From Phycisphaerales bacterium (GTDB taxonomy: Bacteria; Planctomycetota; Phycisphaerae; Phycisphaerales; UBA1924), in NCBI GenBank assembly GCA_029260475.1, contig JAJDDE010000168.1, positions 1 to 37,140 on the forward strand: a stretch of 37,140 bases of DNA, in the 5' to 3' direction. Made by a program: the position numbers and the translations under genes. Below the pieces are notes generated by a model. That model ran no database searches. It saw only the letters and a list, made by a program, of their open reading frames with translations, and was not told the DNA's origin. Shown here piece after piece: positions 7,189 through 15,394 of the stretch. Positions within the stretch are counted from its first letter, which is position 1. Every line of letters starts with the position of its first letter.

Positions 7189-9597
7189 TTACTCGACGTC
7201 TTTGCCCGAGGCGACCTCCACTATGGGCGGCGCATCGTGCGGATCGTTGCCGCCGTGCTTCATGCGATCGAAGTAGTCGCGGTACGCGCCCATCGCCTTG
7301 GCACCGAAGATGAGCATAATGGGCACGTTGGCGACGAGCATCACGCCCAGGCCGAGGGTCGTCCACATGTCGAGCTCGGCGTCGGTGCCGATGATCGGAG
7401 CGGTCGTGCCGTCGGCCTGCTCGATGATGGGCATCGCGAGGACACACGTCAGCAGCACGAGGGCGCAGTAGATGAGCTTGTAGACCAGCACCACGGATTT
7501 CGTGCCCGCTGTCCCCAGACGGCGGAACATGAAGAAGATGCCCTGCTCGCCGTAGTAGCTCCACGAGATCATCGTGGAGACCGCGAAGAGCCACGCGGCG
7601 ATCGAGACCATGATCTTGCCGAGCCCGGGGGTCACGCGGTCGAAGGCGTACGCGGTAAGCGAGGCACCGGCGTAATCGCCGTAGAGACCCTTGTCGAGCA
7701 CGGGTGCGCCGTTGTCGTCGATCACGACGTTGCCGTCCTCGTCCTTGAGCGGGCGGAAGAAGGGGCGGGTCTCGGACTCGAGGGCGTTCCACTCGACCGT
7801 CCAGTTCACCACACCGTCATTCTCGGCCTCCGTCCGCTTGACGGTGCCGGTGATGCGCCGAAGGTCGCGCCCCGTGTTGGTATCCAGGTCGGCCTCCACG
7901 ACCGCGAAGATCGTCTCGCCCTCTCGCCAGCCGAGCAGACCCTCGTCGGTGCGGCGGATCCGGCGGGCGTCCGCCGTCATGCGCGGCAGCACGGTCGCGT
8001 CGATCTTCCAGGCCGGATCCGATCCGTGGTAGAGCGTGGCCCCGGGCGTGACGGAGACGAGTGCGCCCTTGCCCGTGCCGGCGTGGCGATCGGAGAAGAC
8101 GACCTCGCCCTTTTTGTACTTGCCCGGGAACGCGATGCGGAGCGTGCCGGTTTCATCGTCGCTGTCTTCCGCGTCGGCGAAGACGAATACGGTGTCGCCG
8201 TCTTCCCACTGAGCGCTCACACCGTCACCCGCCTCGCTCTTCTCACGCTCACTGCCAGAGGGCATGTACGTCGGGGCGTCCACGCTCGGCAAGCCCCACC
8301 AGTCGCCGTCTAACGACGCCGTGACCGGCGTCGCGAGTTCGCCAGCGACTTCACTCGCGAGCACGATGCTCGGCGTCACGTCCTCAAATATCGCCTCGGC
8401 CTCACGGTTGTACGCGCCGGAGGACAAGATCACGAGGGCCGTCAGCGTGCAGACGACGATGGTGTCGATGAAAGGCTCGAGACCCGCGACCACGCCCTCG
8501 CGGACGGGCTCGTCCGTCTTCGCCGCGGAGTGGGCGATGGGCGATGAGCCCTGCCCGGCTTCCGAACTAAAGAGCGCACGCTTCACGCCCCACATCGCGG
8601 CGTACGCGAACGTGCCGCCCAAGAACGCGCCGGTCGCGTCGGGCGATTCGCCGCCCAGGAAATCGGGCAGGCCGCTCCGGACGATCAGACCCAGCATCGC
8701 GGGGACCTCGCCGATGTTCAGGATGATCACATACAGGGCCGCGAGCACGTACATCACGCACATAAAGGGCACGATCTTCCCCGCCACCGAACCGATCCGC
8801 TTGATGCCGCCGATGATCACGAGGCCAACCACGATCGACAGGATGATGCCCGTGAAGACCTGCGGCACCTGGAAGTACGTGTACGTGATGTCGGCGACAT
8901 TCCAAGCCTGGAACATGTTTCCGCCGGTGATCGCCGAGATGATCAGCGTGACGACGAAGATGCCGCCGATGAAGGAACCGAGCGCCCCGCCGGAAATGGC
9001 ACCGAGCCCGAGGAACGCGAGCGAGAAGACGCCCGCGACGACGATCGAGGCGTAGCTCAGCGTCGTCGCGACACCAGCGTCCATGGTGCTCGTGTAGCCA
9101 ATGTAGCCCAGACCGGCGGAGACCAGCGCGAAGAGGATGGCCGTGGGCCAGCGGAGATTCGCGGACGCCGCGAGGCCTTTCTGCACCACGAACATCGGTC
9201 CGCCGTGCGGGTTGTCCGGATCGTCGGTGTTGCGGTAGAGCATGGACTGCGTGACCTCGGTCATCTTCAGGGCCATGCCGAGCAGACCGATGAGCCACAT
9301 CCAGAGCACCGCACCGGGCCCGCCCAGCGCCACCGCGAGCGCCACGCCCGCGATGTTCCCCAGGCCGACCGTCGCAGAGAGGGCGGCGGAGAGAGCCTGG
9401 AAGTGGTTGATCGCCCCGGGGTCATTGTGGTCGTCGTACTTGCCCCGCACGACCGAGACGCCGTGGGTGAGCGCGCGGTACTGACCGAAGCCGGACCAGA
9501 CGGTGAACAGCAGACCCACAGCCAGCAGCGCGTACACCGTGTAGTCAGAGAAGAGCACGCCGTTGAGGGCGTTGATCACATTGTTCATGGATTCCAT
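7189..9597 (-). CDS. AGCS-family Na+:alanine/glycine symporter with large inserted domain
   Basis: This is an 802-residue inner-membrane transporter of the alanine/glycine:cation symporter family. The core motifs are present: GLGNIAGVALAVALGGPGAV (residues 78-97), GGPMFVVQKG (132-141), the SSEAGQGSSPIAHSAAKT segment (344-361), and SWSYYGEQG near 680. The family is usually about 450-550 residues. The excess comes from a hydrophilic, acidic, beta-rich insert at roughly 397-640, between the helix ending LTALVILSSG and the helix KIMVSIAAWLFAVSTM, where most homologues have only a short loop. The start has GGAG 8 nt upstream. It probably takes up alanine or glycine with Na+; the insert's role is unknown. 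It is monocistronic and divergent from the next gene. Confidence 0.92.
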   Translation of the reverse strand: MESMNNVINALNGVLFSDYTVYALLAVGLLFTVWSGFGQYRALTHGVSVVRGKYDDHNDPGAINHFQALSAALSATVGLGNIAGVALAVALGGPGAVLWMWLIGLLGMALKMTEVTQSMLYRNTDDPDNPHGGPMFVVQKGLAASANLRWPTAILFALVSAGLGYIGYTSTMDAGVATTLSYASIVVAGVFSLAFLGLGAISGGALGSFIGGIFVVTLIISAITGGNMFQAWNVADITYTYFQVPQVFTGIILSIVVGLVIIGGIKRIGSVAGKIVPFMCVMYVLAALYVIILNIGEVPAMLGLIVRSGLPDFLGGESPDATGAFLGGTFAYAAMWGVKRALFSSEAGQGSSPIAHSAAKTDEPVREGVVAGLEPFIDTIVVCTLTALVILSSGAYNREAEAIFEDVTPSIVLASEVAGELATPVTASLDGDWWGLPSVDAPTYMPSGSEREKSEAGDGVSAQWEDGDTVFVFADAEDSDDETGTLRIAFPGKYKKGEVVFSDRHAGTGKGALVSVTPGATLYHGSDPAWKIDATVLPRMTADARRIRRTDEGLLGWREGETIFAVVEADLDTNTGRDLRRITGTVKRTEAENDGVVNWTVEWNALESETRPFFRPLKDEDGNVVIDDNGAPVLDKGLYGDYAGASLTAYAFDRVTPGLGKIMVSIAAWLFAVSTMISWSYYGEQGIFFMFRRLGTAGTKSVVLVYKLIYCALVLLTCVLAMPIIEQADGTTAPIIGTDAELDMWTTLGLGVMLVANVPIMLIFGAKAMGAYRDYFDRMKHGGNDPHDAPPIVEVASGKDVE

Positions 9598-9687
9598 GCA
9601 GGGGGCTCCTGTATCTGAATGATTCCGTTCAGACTATCATCTCTGTCCACCGGCGTTCAGACGCCGAACACCTCGCCCGGAGCACCC

Positions 9688-10788
9688 ATGCCGTCGATCG
9701 AGATCGATTCCACACTCAAGCGCACCACGATCGAGGGGCTCTCGTTCCCGCTCGGGGTCTACCCCGTCGAACCGGTCGTTCCCATCGCGGGGTACTTCAG
9801 TCAGTTCGAAGCCGCCGACGGCGCAGAGCCTTTCCTCACCGGTGGCGATGAGGGCTTCGAGGACTGGGAGGCGTGGCCCGATCGGTACATGTTCGATGTG
9901 CTCCTCAACGCTCAGCGGCTGCCCGCCTTCCTCCGCGCGCTCCTCACACTGCTCCCGCCCCGCGTGTACCCCATCCTCGACGTCCTGGGGCACGACGCCT
10001 ACCGCGAGATCGATCCCTACGTCTCCTACGACCCCGTCGGGCTCGACAAGATCATCGAGGCCCAGCGCCTCTACGGCGAGTGGCTCCTCGAGGACGGGCT
10101 CGTCGGCTTCGGCGCGATGAGCATCGAGCCCTTCGTCTACGTCTTCATCGACGAGCACAAAATCGCCACCATCCGCGTCGAGCTCGAGCTCCGCGAGAAG
10201 GTCGAGCGTCTGCTCACCGCCTTCGAGATCCCAAGCGTCGGCGAGATCATCGGCGCCGACTCCGCGGCCCACGAGCACCGCTCCGTCCTCTTCTGCCCCC
10301 CCGACCGCCCGGACCTCTACACGCCCGAGGAGATCGTCGAGCGTCTGCGCCGCGAATGGCTGCTGCAGCTCAACGTGCCGGGCGACACGAATCTCGACGA
10401 CGAGGGCAACCCGCTGGGCGTCACGCCCTGGCGCTGCGTCGTGCGATGCCTTCCCGCCGATTCGACGACCGAGAAGTACGCGGAGGTCTTCCTCCGGGCG
10501 GACTCACTGGACCGCGCCGAGCAGCTCGCGACGGACGCCGCCATCGCCTCGCCCCCCGAGGGCACCGCGAAGGCCGAAGACGACCAGGAGGACGGCTGGC
10601 TAGAAATCGACCCCGTGCAGTGCGACCGCGTCCGCGATGAAGACTTCGCCACGATGCTCAAGCAGCACGGCTTCGACGACGCGACGGGCAAAGACGCCCA
10701 AGGCATCATCCACGTGATCTGGCACGGGCACGATGATCCGATCCGCGATGAGCCGGACGACGACGCGAACGGCGCCGACACCGACTGA
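9688..10788 (+). CDS. Hypothetical acidic protein, 366 residues
   Basis: I do not recognise this family. The protein is soluble in appearance, with no signal peptide or membrane helix, and rich in Asp and Glu, ending DDDANGADTD. Two parts look structured: residues ~60-185 (a helical run around RLPAFLRALLTLLP, then YVFIDEHKIATIRVELELREKVERLL) and ~215-265 (YTPEEIVERLRREWLLQLNV, then a strand WRCVVRCLP). I chose the ATG at 9688 because GGAG (9679-9682) lies 5 nt before it. An upstream in-frame ATG at 9619 lacks a site and would run into the divergent symporter promoter region. It converges with the RsbW-like gene, leaving 15 nt. The function is unknown; it may be lineage-restricted. Confidence 0.75.
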   Translation: MPSIEIDSTLKRTTIEGLSFPLGVYPVEPVVPIAGYFSQFEAADGAEPFLTGGDEGFEDWEAWPDRYMFDVLLNAQRLPAFLRALLTLLPPRVYPILDVLGHDAYREIDPYVSYDPVGLDKIIEAQRLYGEWLLEDGLVGFGAMSIEPFVYVFIDEHKIATIRVELELREKVERLLTAFEIPSVGEIIGADSAAHEHRSVLFCPPDRPDLYTPEEIVERLRREWLLQLNVPGDTNLDDEGNPLGVTPWRCVVRCLPADSTTEKYAEVFLRADSLDRAEQLATDAAIASPPEGTAKAEDDQEDGWLEIDPVQCDRVRDEDFATMLKQHGFDDATGKDAQGIIHVIWHGHDDPIRDEPDDDANGADTD

Positions 10789-10803
10789 TCGCGCCGATTC
10801 CCG

Positions 10804-11241
10804 TTACGAGCGCTCGTACACCATCGTGACGGTGTTGCCGCTCTCGTTGTGGCGCACCTCGGTCATGTACTGACGCATCAGCATGAGGCCTCGCCCGGAG
10901 GGCAGTTCGAGGTTCTCTTCCGCGAGCGGGTCGGGCACCGCGTCCGGGTCGTACCCCGGGCCATAATCGTTGACGGTGATCACGACGCGCCGGGCGGTCA
11001 CGCTGACGCCCAGGTCAACGACCTCCGCGCCGCCGTGCTTGAAGGCGTTCATCATCGCCTCTTCGAACGCGAGCCGAATCGCGAAGACCGCGGCGCTCGG
11101 GTAGCCCGCGCCCTGCACCGCTTCGAGCAGGAGCGCCTCCTGCTCGCGGTAGTCATCGACACCCTTGGGCACCTTGGCTGACCACACCCCGGGCGCGTGA
11201 TCGCCTGGCTGCGGACTCGGGACTGGGCGGTGGGCGTTCAT
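10804..11241 (-). CDS. RsbW-like anti-sigma factor / serine kinase (HATPase)
   Basis: This 145-residue protein has a GHKL-type ATPase domain of the RsbW/SpoIIAB class. The N box is EEAMMNAFKHG (60-70), the G1 box NDYGPGYDPD (91-100) and the G2 box SGRGLMLM (115-122). Proteins of this family bind a sigma factor or other target and phosphorylate a STAS-domain antagonist in a partner-switching circuit. It lies 21 nt downstream of a STAS gene on the same strand, the classic pairing. No alternative sigma factor or PP2C phosphatase is adjacent, so its target may be encoded elsewhere or be a non-sigma protein. The start ATG at 11241 has no clear ribosome site, which suggests coupling to the STAS gene. 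Confidence 0.88.
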   Translation of the reverse strand: MNAHRPVPSPQPGDHAPGVWSAKVPKGVDDYREQEALLLEAVQGAGYPSAAVFAIRLAFEEAMMNAFKHGGAEVVDLGVSVTARRVVITVNDYGPGYDPDAVPDPLAEENLELPSGRGLMLMRQYMTEVRHNESGNTVTMVYERS

Positions 11242-11262
11242 CGGACGCTGGCGTGCCGGGCG

Positions 11263-11622
11263 TCAGGCGAAGCTCGACATCGCGCCGTCCACGTCGTCGT
11301 GGATCTCGAACAGCTTGTCGAGCTTGGTGATGATGAAGACCTCGTGGATCTGAGGGTCGATGTCCGACAACCGGAGCTGCCCGCCCTTCTCCTTCACCTT
11401 CTGATGGATGGTGATGAGCGTGCCCAGCGCCGCGGACGAGAGGTGGTCCACGTTCGAGAAGCTCAGCAGCAGCTTGGGCTGCTCGTGCTCCTGAATCAGG
11501 TCATCGATCTCGTGCCCGATCTGCTGGATGAATCCCTCGTCGAGGATGTTCCGATCGACAAACTCGACCTGGGTCACCTCGCCCTGAAGTTTCACGCGCA
11601 GCCTGGATTCATCAACACCCAT
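11263..11622 (-). CDS. STAS-domain anti-sigma factor antagonist
   Basis: This 119-residue protein has a single STAS domain, the RsbV/SpoIIAA fold. The conserved phosphorylation loop is VDHLSSAALGTLI, with S62/S63 the candidate phosphoserine. The flanking strands (RLRVKLQGEV, KLLLSFSNV, QLRLSDI) are as expected. It should be phosphorylated by the RsbW-like kinase encoded just downstream. When dephosphorylated, it would release that kinase's target. The start at 11622 is well supported: GGAGG at 11629-11633 lies 6 nt upstream, while a longer frame from 11676 adds residues with no domain match. A strong hairpin lies 69 nt upstream. Confidence 0.88.
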   Translation of the reverse strand: MGVDESRLRVKLQGEVTQVEFVDRNILDEGFIQQIGHEIDDLIQEHEQPKLLLSFSNVDHLSSAALGTLITIHQKVKEKGGQLRLSDIDPQIHEVFIITKLDKLFEIHDDVDGAMSSFA

Positions 11623-11690
11623 ATCGATCCTCCGTGGAAGGTGCGTCAACGTAGCCTGCGCAGAGGGGCGGGTCAACGCGGCGCAAAGAG

Positions 11691-11725
11691 ACGCCCCGCG
11701 TTCCGGTGTCGGTGGCGCGGGGCGT
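11691..11725. terminator. Perfect 10-bp GC-rich inverted repeat
   Basis: ACGCCCCGCG (11691-11700) and CGCGGGGCGT (11716-11725) are perfect complements around a 15-nt loop. It sits between the secretin terminator region and the STAS gene, whose start is 69 nt away. It could be a second terminator, or a leader structure or operator for the STAS-kinase operon. There is no T-run. Confidence 0.45.
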
Positions 11726-11745
11726 GACGTTCGGGCGAACCCGCT

Positions 11746-11763
11746 CCCGCCCTATCGGGCGGG
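11746..11763 (-). terminator. Hairpin after the secretin gene
   Basis: CCCGCCC-TATC-GGGCGGG is a perfect 7-bp stem with a 4-base loop, starting 31 nt past the secretin stop. Its position fits a transcription terminator for that gene, although it lacks a U-tract. Confidence 0.5.
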
Positions 11764-11794
11764 GTGAATAACCCGGTGCAGATACCTGTTCGGG

Positions 11795-14700
11795 TCAGCG
11801 GAGGTAGGACTGGCTGTCAAGGCGATCATTGAGGCCCGGGAAGGCGTCTTCTTCGCGCTCGTTCTGCAGCAGGATCTCCGGGCGGAGCATGATCAGCAGC
11901 GTGCTCTCGGACTTCGCGGTGGCGGAGTTCGTGAAGAAGCGGTTGATAAAGGGGATCTTGGAGAGGACGGGCACGCCCGATTCCACCGTAAATTCCTCGG
12001 AAAGACGCTGGCCGCCCAGCAGGATGGTGCCCTTGTCGGGGACCGTCACGCCCGTGCGGACGTCCGTGACCGTGATCGTCGGGAGCTGGACTGAACCGCT
12101 GAAGGTGGCGCCGCCGCCGCCCTGTGTCGCACCGCCCGCGGCACCACCGAAGGTCGGGCTGTTCGCGATGGTCTCGAGGTTGGAGAGCTGGAAGACGACG
12201 TTCAGGTTCACGTACCGCCGGTCAGCCGAGACCACGCCGTTGAGCGCGAGCTGGAAACCCGAGGGGATGGTGCGAATCACGGGGTCGAACGCACCTGAGC
12301 CGGCACCGGTAACGGGCGTGAGGTCAGAAACGAAGGCCTGCTGCGTCTGCACACGGATGAAGGACGTCCCGCCGTTGGGGAAGGTCAGTCGCGGCGCCGA
12401 GAGCGTCACGTTGCGTTGGTCGGCCTGCGTCGCCTCGATGAGGAAGTCCACCTGGATGTCATCGAGGAACGTGCCGGCGAGCGAGAGTGCCGAGTTGGCG
12501 GCCACCGCGTTGGCGAAGTCCGTCGCACCGCCCAGCAGGTTGTCCACGATGCCCAGCGAGTTGGACTGGATGGGCACGGTGCTCAGACCGCTCTGCGCCA
12601 CGACCGTCGCGGTGGGGTCGGTGCCGTTGCCGGGCGTCACGACAGCACCGCCCGTGCCCGAGGCGGGCGTGGAGATCGTCGAACCGACGCCGCCCGTGAT
12701 CTGGCTCGGCAGGATGCCGAGCTGGCCCGAGGGGGAGTTGAAGCCGTTGTTGGCGAGCTGCTGGTTGATGTCGCGGAACGCGTCGTTCTCGGCGTTGAAG
12801 TACACGTCGAGGTCGAAGCCGATCTGCTCGAAGAAGTCCGTCGCGACGGTCAGCACGCGACCCTCCACGAGCACCTGGATGGTGCGGACCTCTCGAAGCT
12901 GATCGAGAAGGCCCTGAATGTCGCGGTGGTTGTTGGACGTCGTCGTGATGATGAGGTCGCCGCGGAACGGCCGGATACGGCTGGTGCCCTCGATCCACGC
13001 GTCGGGATCGACCTGGTCCTCGATGATCTCCTGGATCTCGTCGAGGTCCGCGCCGCCGCCACCGAGGTCGAGGTCGTCATCGCCGCCGCCGCCGCCGCCG
13101 CCGAAGAGGCCGCTGCCGCCGCCGCCTCCGCCGCCGCCGGCGCCGCCGGCTCCACCACCACCGCCACCGCCGTTGATCGCGTTGTTGAGGTCGAGGGACT
13201 GCGGGGGCTGGTTCTCGTCGAATTCGAAGAGCAGGTCACGCACGTCGTAGACGAGCGGGAAGACGTTCCGATCGAGATCCTCTTCCGAGGCGACCACGAG
13301 GATGCCGTCCTGCACCGCCCAAGCGGCGGACTCGAACTCGTCGATGGAGATCTTCTCCAACACGCGATCCAGCACCACCCTCGCGGTGATCTCGCCCGTG
13401 AGGTCCAGCGAGACGCGGGTATCGCGGGAGATGTTCACCTCCGCGAGCGAGTCCCAGTCCGGGTCGATGTTCAGGTTCGTCACGCCCTGGAGGAAGCCGA
13501 GCACGTCCTCGAGGGGGAACTCGTCGAAGCGCGCGGGGATGCGGCGTGTCTCGAGCGTCGCGAGCACGCGACGGTCCTCCTCGGACTCCGTGAAGCTGCG
13601 GATAGTGCCGCGCCGCACGGAGAGCGTGGGCCAGTCGTCCGGGTACTCGAGAGCCGAGCCCGGGATGATGAGCGCTTCTTCGATCTTGAGGGATTCTTCC
13701 GCGTAGGACTTGCCCTTGTCGCGCTGCAGCTCTTCCCACTTCACTTCGAGGATGCGCTGCTGCAGGATGTCGCGGGCGAGGAGGGCCGCGGAGTTGTTGG
13801 GGTCCTTGAAGAGGACCTGCGCGACGACGTCCAACGCCTCGTCGTACTTCTGCTCGAGGTGCAGGGCGTAGGTGCGATCCAGCGCCTCAGAAATCTCGCG
13901 CCGACGACGCTCCGTAGCGGCGGCTGCGGCTTCGAACGTCGAATCCGCGATCCTCTGACTCGCCTCGTCCCGCTCGCGGATGAGCTGGGCCTCGGTCTCG
14001 GTGTTGATGTCGGCCAACAGCTGGCGCAGATCACCGAGGCGGGCCTGGTGCTGGTCTTCGCTGAAGTTCTGACGGGCAGCGGACCACGACGCGATCGCCT
14101 GACTCGCGAGCGTGCGAGCCTCTTCGGTCCGCCCCTGACCGAGCATGTTGCGGGCCTGCTGCTCGAGGTTCTCGACCGTCGCGATCGCCTGCTGGCGGGC
14201 GATGGAACGCTGGTCCTGCAGGTTCTGGGCGGTGGAGTTGCTCCCGAGCCCCGCCTGGCTGGCAGCAGCGGCCCGGTTGTTCGCGACGCGGGTGTACTCC
14301 TCCTCCGACAGCGAAGAGCGGTACTCCGCCGACAGACGCTGGTACTTGCGGTACGCCTCGGCGTAACGACCGTCCTCGAAGGCCATGTCGGCCTCCTGCA
14401 GGAGTTGCTCGGCGAGGGCGCGGACGCCGCTCGCCATCGGGTCGTCCTGCACACCGATCGTCGTCACCGCGGCGGTCATCACCGCACGCTCACCCGAGAG
14501 CACGCCCATGGGCGTGTAGTTCACACGGAAGGGGATGCCACGCTCCTGCTCGAGGGCAACCAGGCGGTCCTGGAAGGTCTTGAGGGCACGCTCGTCGGAG
14601 TCCGACATGGAGCAACCGATGCGGGCCACCGCTCCGAAGCCGGCCTTCGCCTCAGCGAAGTTGCCGTTCTCGAAGTCGCGGACCGCCTGCTGCAGGGCGC

Positions 14701-15136
14701 CCTGCACCATCGGCTCGAGCTCCACGCGGCGCATCGCCGTGGTGTCGAGCAGGTCGGACGCCTGTGTGCGTTCTTCGAGCGTGGACTTGTCGGAGCGCCG
14801 GGCGGCCTCCGCGTGCATCTCGGCGCGAACCAGGTCGCCCTGTCGCAGCGCGAGCTCCGCACGCTGCAAGGACACCTGGGACAGACCCATGTTCCTCATC
14901 TGCGCGTCGGCGGCCTTGAGCAGCTCCATCGCGTGGGCACGCTCTTCGCCTCGTGCGTCGCGTCGGGCTTGGGCGAGCACTTCGCGTGCCTCAACAACCT
15001 GACCGTTCTCAAGGAGCGCGGCCCCCTGCTCGATGGCCTGGGCCGTATCAGTGGCCAGCGCGGTGCGGGCCATACCGGCGGAAGCGATCAGCAGCGCGGC
15101 GCCGAGGCCAGCGGATCGAAGGAGCGAGGTGAGCAT
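11795..15136 (-). CDS. Secretin (GspD/PilQ type) with long N-terminal repeat region
   Basis: This is a 1113-residue exported protein. A signal peptide covers about residues 1-29 (MLTSLLRSAGLGAALLIASA, then MARTALA). Residues ~30-500 are alpha-helical, rich in Ala, Glu and Arg, and look like TPR-type repeats or coiled coil. A secretin N-domain follows near 540-600 (FPLEDVLGFLQGVTNLNID), then a glycine tract at ~652-695. The outer-membrane secretin domain runs from ~748 (QVLVEGRVLTV) to the end, with VPDKGTILLGGQRL near 1030 and VPVLSKIPFINRFF near 1055. It should form the outer-membrane ring of a type II secretion or type IV pilus-like machine. The start at 15136 has GGAG 7 nt upstream. No other secretion genes are adjacent. 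Confidence 0.88.
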   Translation of the reverse strand: MLTSLLRSAGLGAALLIASAGMARTALATDTAQAIEQGAALLENGQVVEAREVLAQARRDARGEERAHAMELLKAADAQMRNMGLSQVSLQRAELALRQGDLVRAEMHAEAARRSDKSTLEERTQASDLLDTTAMRRVELEPMVQGALQQAVRDFENGNFAEAKAGFGAVARIGCSMSDSDERALKTFQDRLVALEQERGIPFRVNYTPMGVLSGERAVMTAAVTTIGVQDDPMASGVRALAEQLLQEADMAFEDGRYAEAYRKYQRLSAEYRSSLSEEEYTRVANNRAAAASQAGLGSNSTAQNLQDQRSIARQQAIATVENLEQQARNMLGQGRTEEARTLASQAIASWSAARQNFSEDQHQARLGDLRQLLADINTETEAQLIRERDEASQRIADSTFEAAAAATERRRREISEALDRTYALHLEQKYDEALDVVAQVLFKDPNNSAALLARDILQQRILEVKWEELQRDKGKSYAEESLKIEEALIIPGSALEYPDDWPTLSVRRGTIRSFTESEEDRRVLATLETRRIPARFDEFPLEDVLGFLQGVTNLNIDPDWDSLAEVNISRDTRVSLDLTGEITARVVLDRVLEKISIDEFESAAWAVQDGILVVASEEDLDRNVFPLVYDVRDLLFEFDENQPPQSLDLNNAINGGGGGGGAGGAGGGGGGGGSGLFGGGGGGGDDDLDLGGGGADLDEIQEIIEDQVDPDAWIEGTSRIRPFRGDLIITTTSNNHRDIQGLLDQLREVRTIQVLVEGRVLTVATDFFEQIGFDLDVYFNAENDAFRDINQQLANNGFNSPSGQLGILPSQITGGVGSTISTPASGTGGAVVTPGNGTDPTATVVAQSGLSTVPIQSNSLGIVDNLLGGATDFANAVAANSALSLAGTFLDDIQVDFLIEATQADQRNVTLSAPRLTFPNGGTSFIRVQTQQAFVSDLTPVTGAGSGAFDPVIRTIPSGFQLALNGVVSADRRYVNLNVVFQLSNLETIANSPTFGGAAGGATQGGGGATFSGSVQLPTITVTDVRTGVTVPDKGTILLGGQRLSEEFTVESGVPVLSKIPFINRFFTNSATAKSESTLLIMLRPEILLQNEREEDAFPGLNDRLDSQSYLR
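13041..13175. repeat. GCC/GGC trinucleotide repeat encoding a polyglycine linker
   Basis: This stretch is dominated by runs of GCC (GGC on the coding strand), broken by a short acidic segment. It encodes the Gly-rich linker of the secretin, in which runs of up to nine glycines surround SGLFGG and DDDLDLGG. Changes in whole triplets would lengthen or shorten the linker without a frameshift. Confidence 0.8.
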
Positions 15137-15382
15137 GCGGAATCTCCAGATGTCTGCGTGCAGAGACAATGACGAGTTGCGTCTCGAGAGGACCGCGCCC
15201 GTGCGCGAGCCCCGTCGATTTCGAGGGGGAGGGCCGCCAAGCCGAGTGTCCTGAGACACCCAAACGGCCCGTAGCGGCATGACAGTACCGATGGCCCTTA
15301 GGCGTTGCAACCGGCCCACGGTTCCATGAGATATGTCTGATGGCATCGATTGGACGTGTCCCGCGCCGACCCAGACCGCGGG

Positions 15383-15388
15383 TACCCT
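15383..15388 (+). promoter_or_regulatory. Candidate -10 element TACCCT before priA
   Basis: TACCCT lies 6 nt before the GTG at 15395. This fits a leaderless transcript and supports that GTG as the priA start, since no ribosome site is present. A TTGCAA at 15305-15310 is too far upstream to pair with it. Confidence 0.4.
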
Positions 15389-15394
15389 TGCCCG

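Noticed and set aside
13041-13175. CRISPR-like or minisatellite array
   Set aside because: It is a simple triplet run inside a coding frame, with no repeat-spacer structure.
12416-15172. 918-codon plus-strand frame opposite the secretin
   Set aside because: It mirrors the secretin codons and has no domain-like content. The minus strand has a signal peptide and secretin motifs.
15305-15334. Sigma-70 promoter TTGCAA with GAGATA before priA
   Set aside because: TTGCAA is itself palindromic and the -10 match is poor. The hexamer nearer the GTG start fits the window-wide pattern better.
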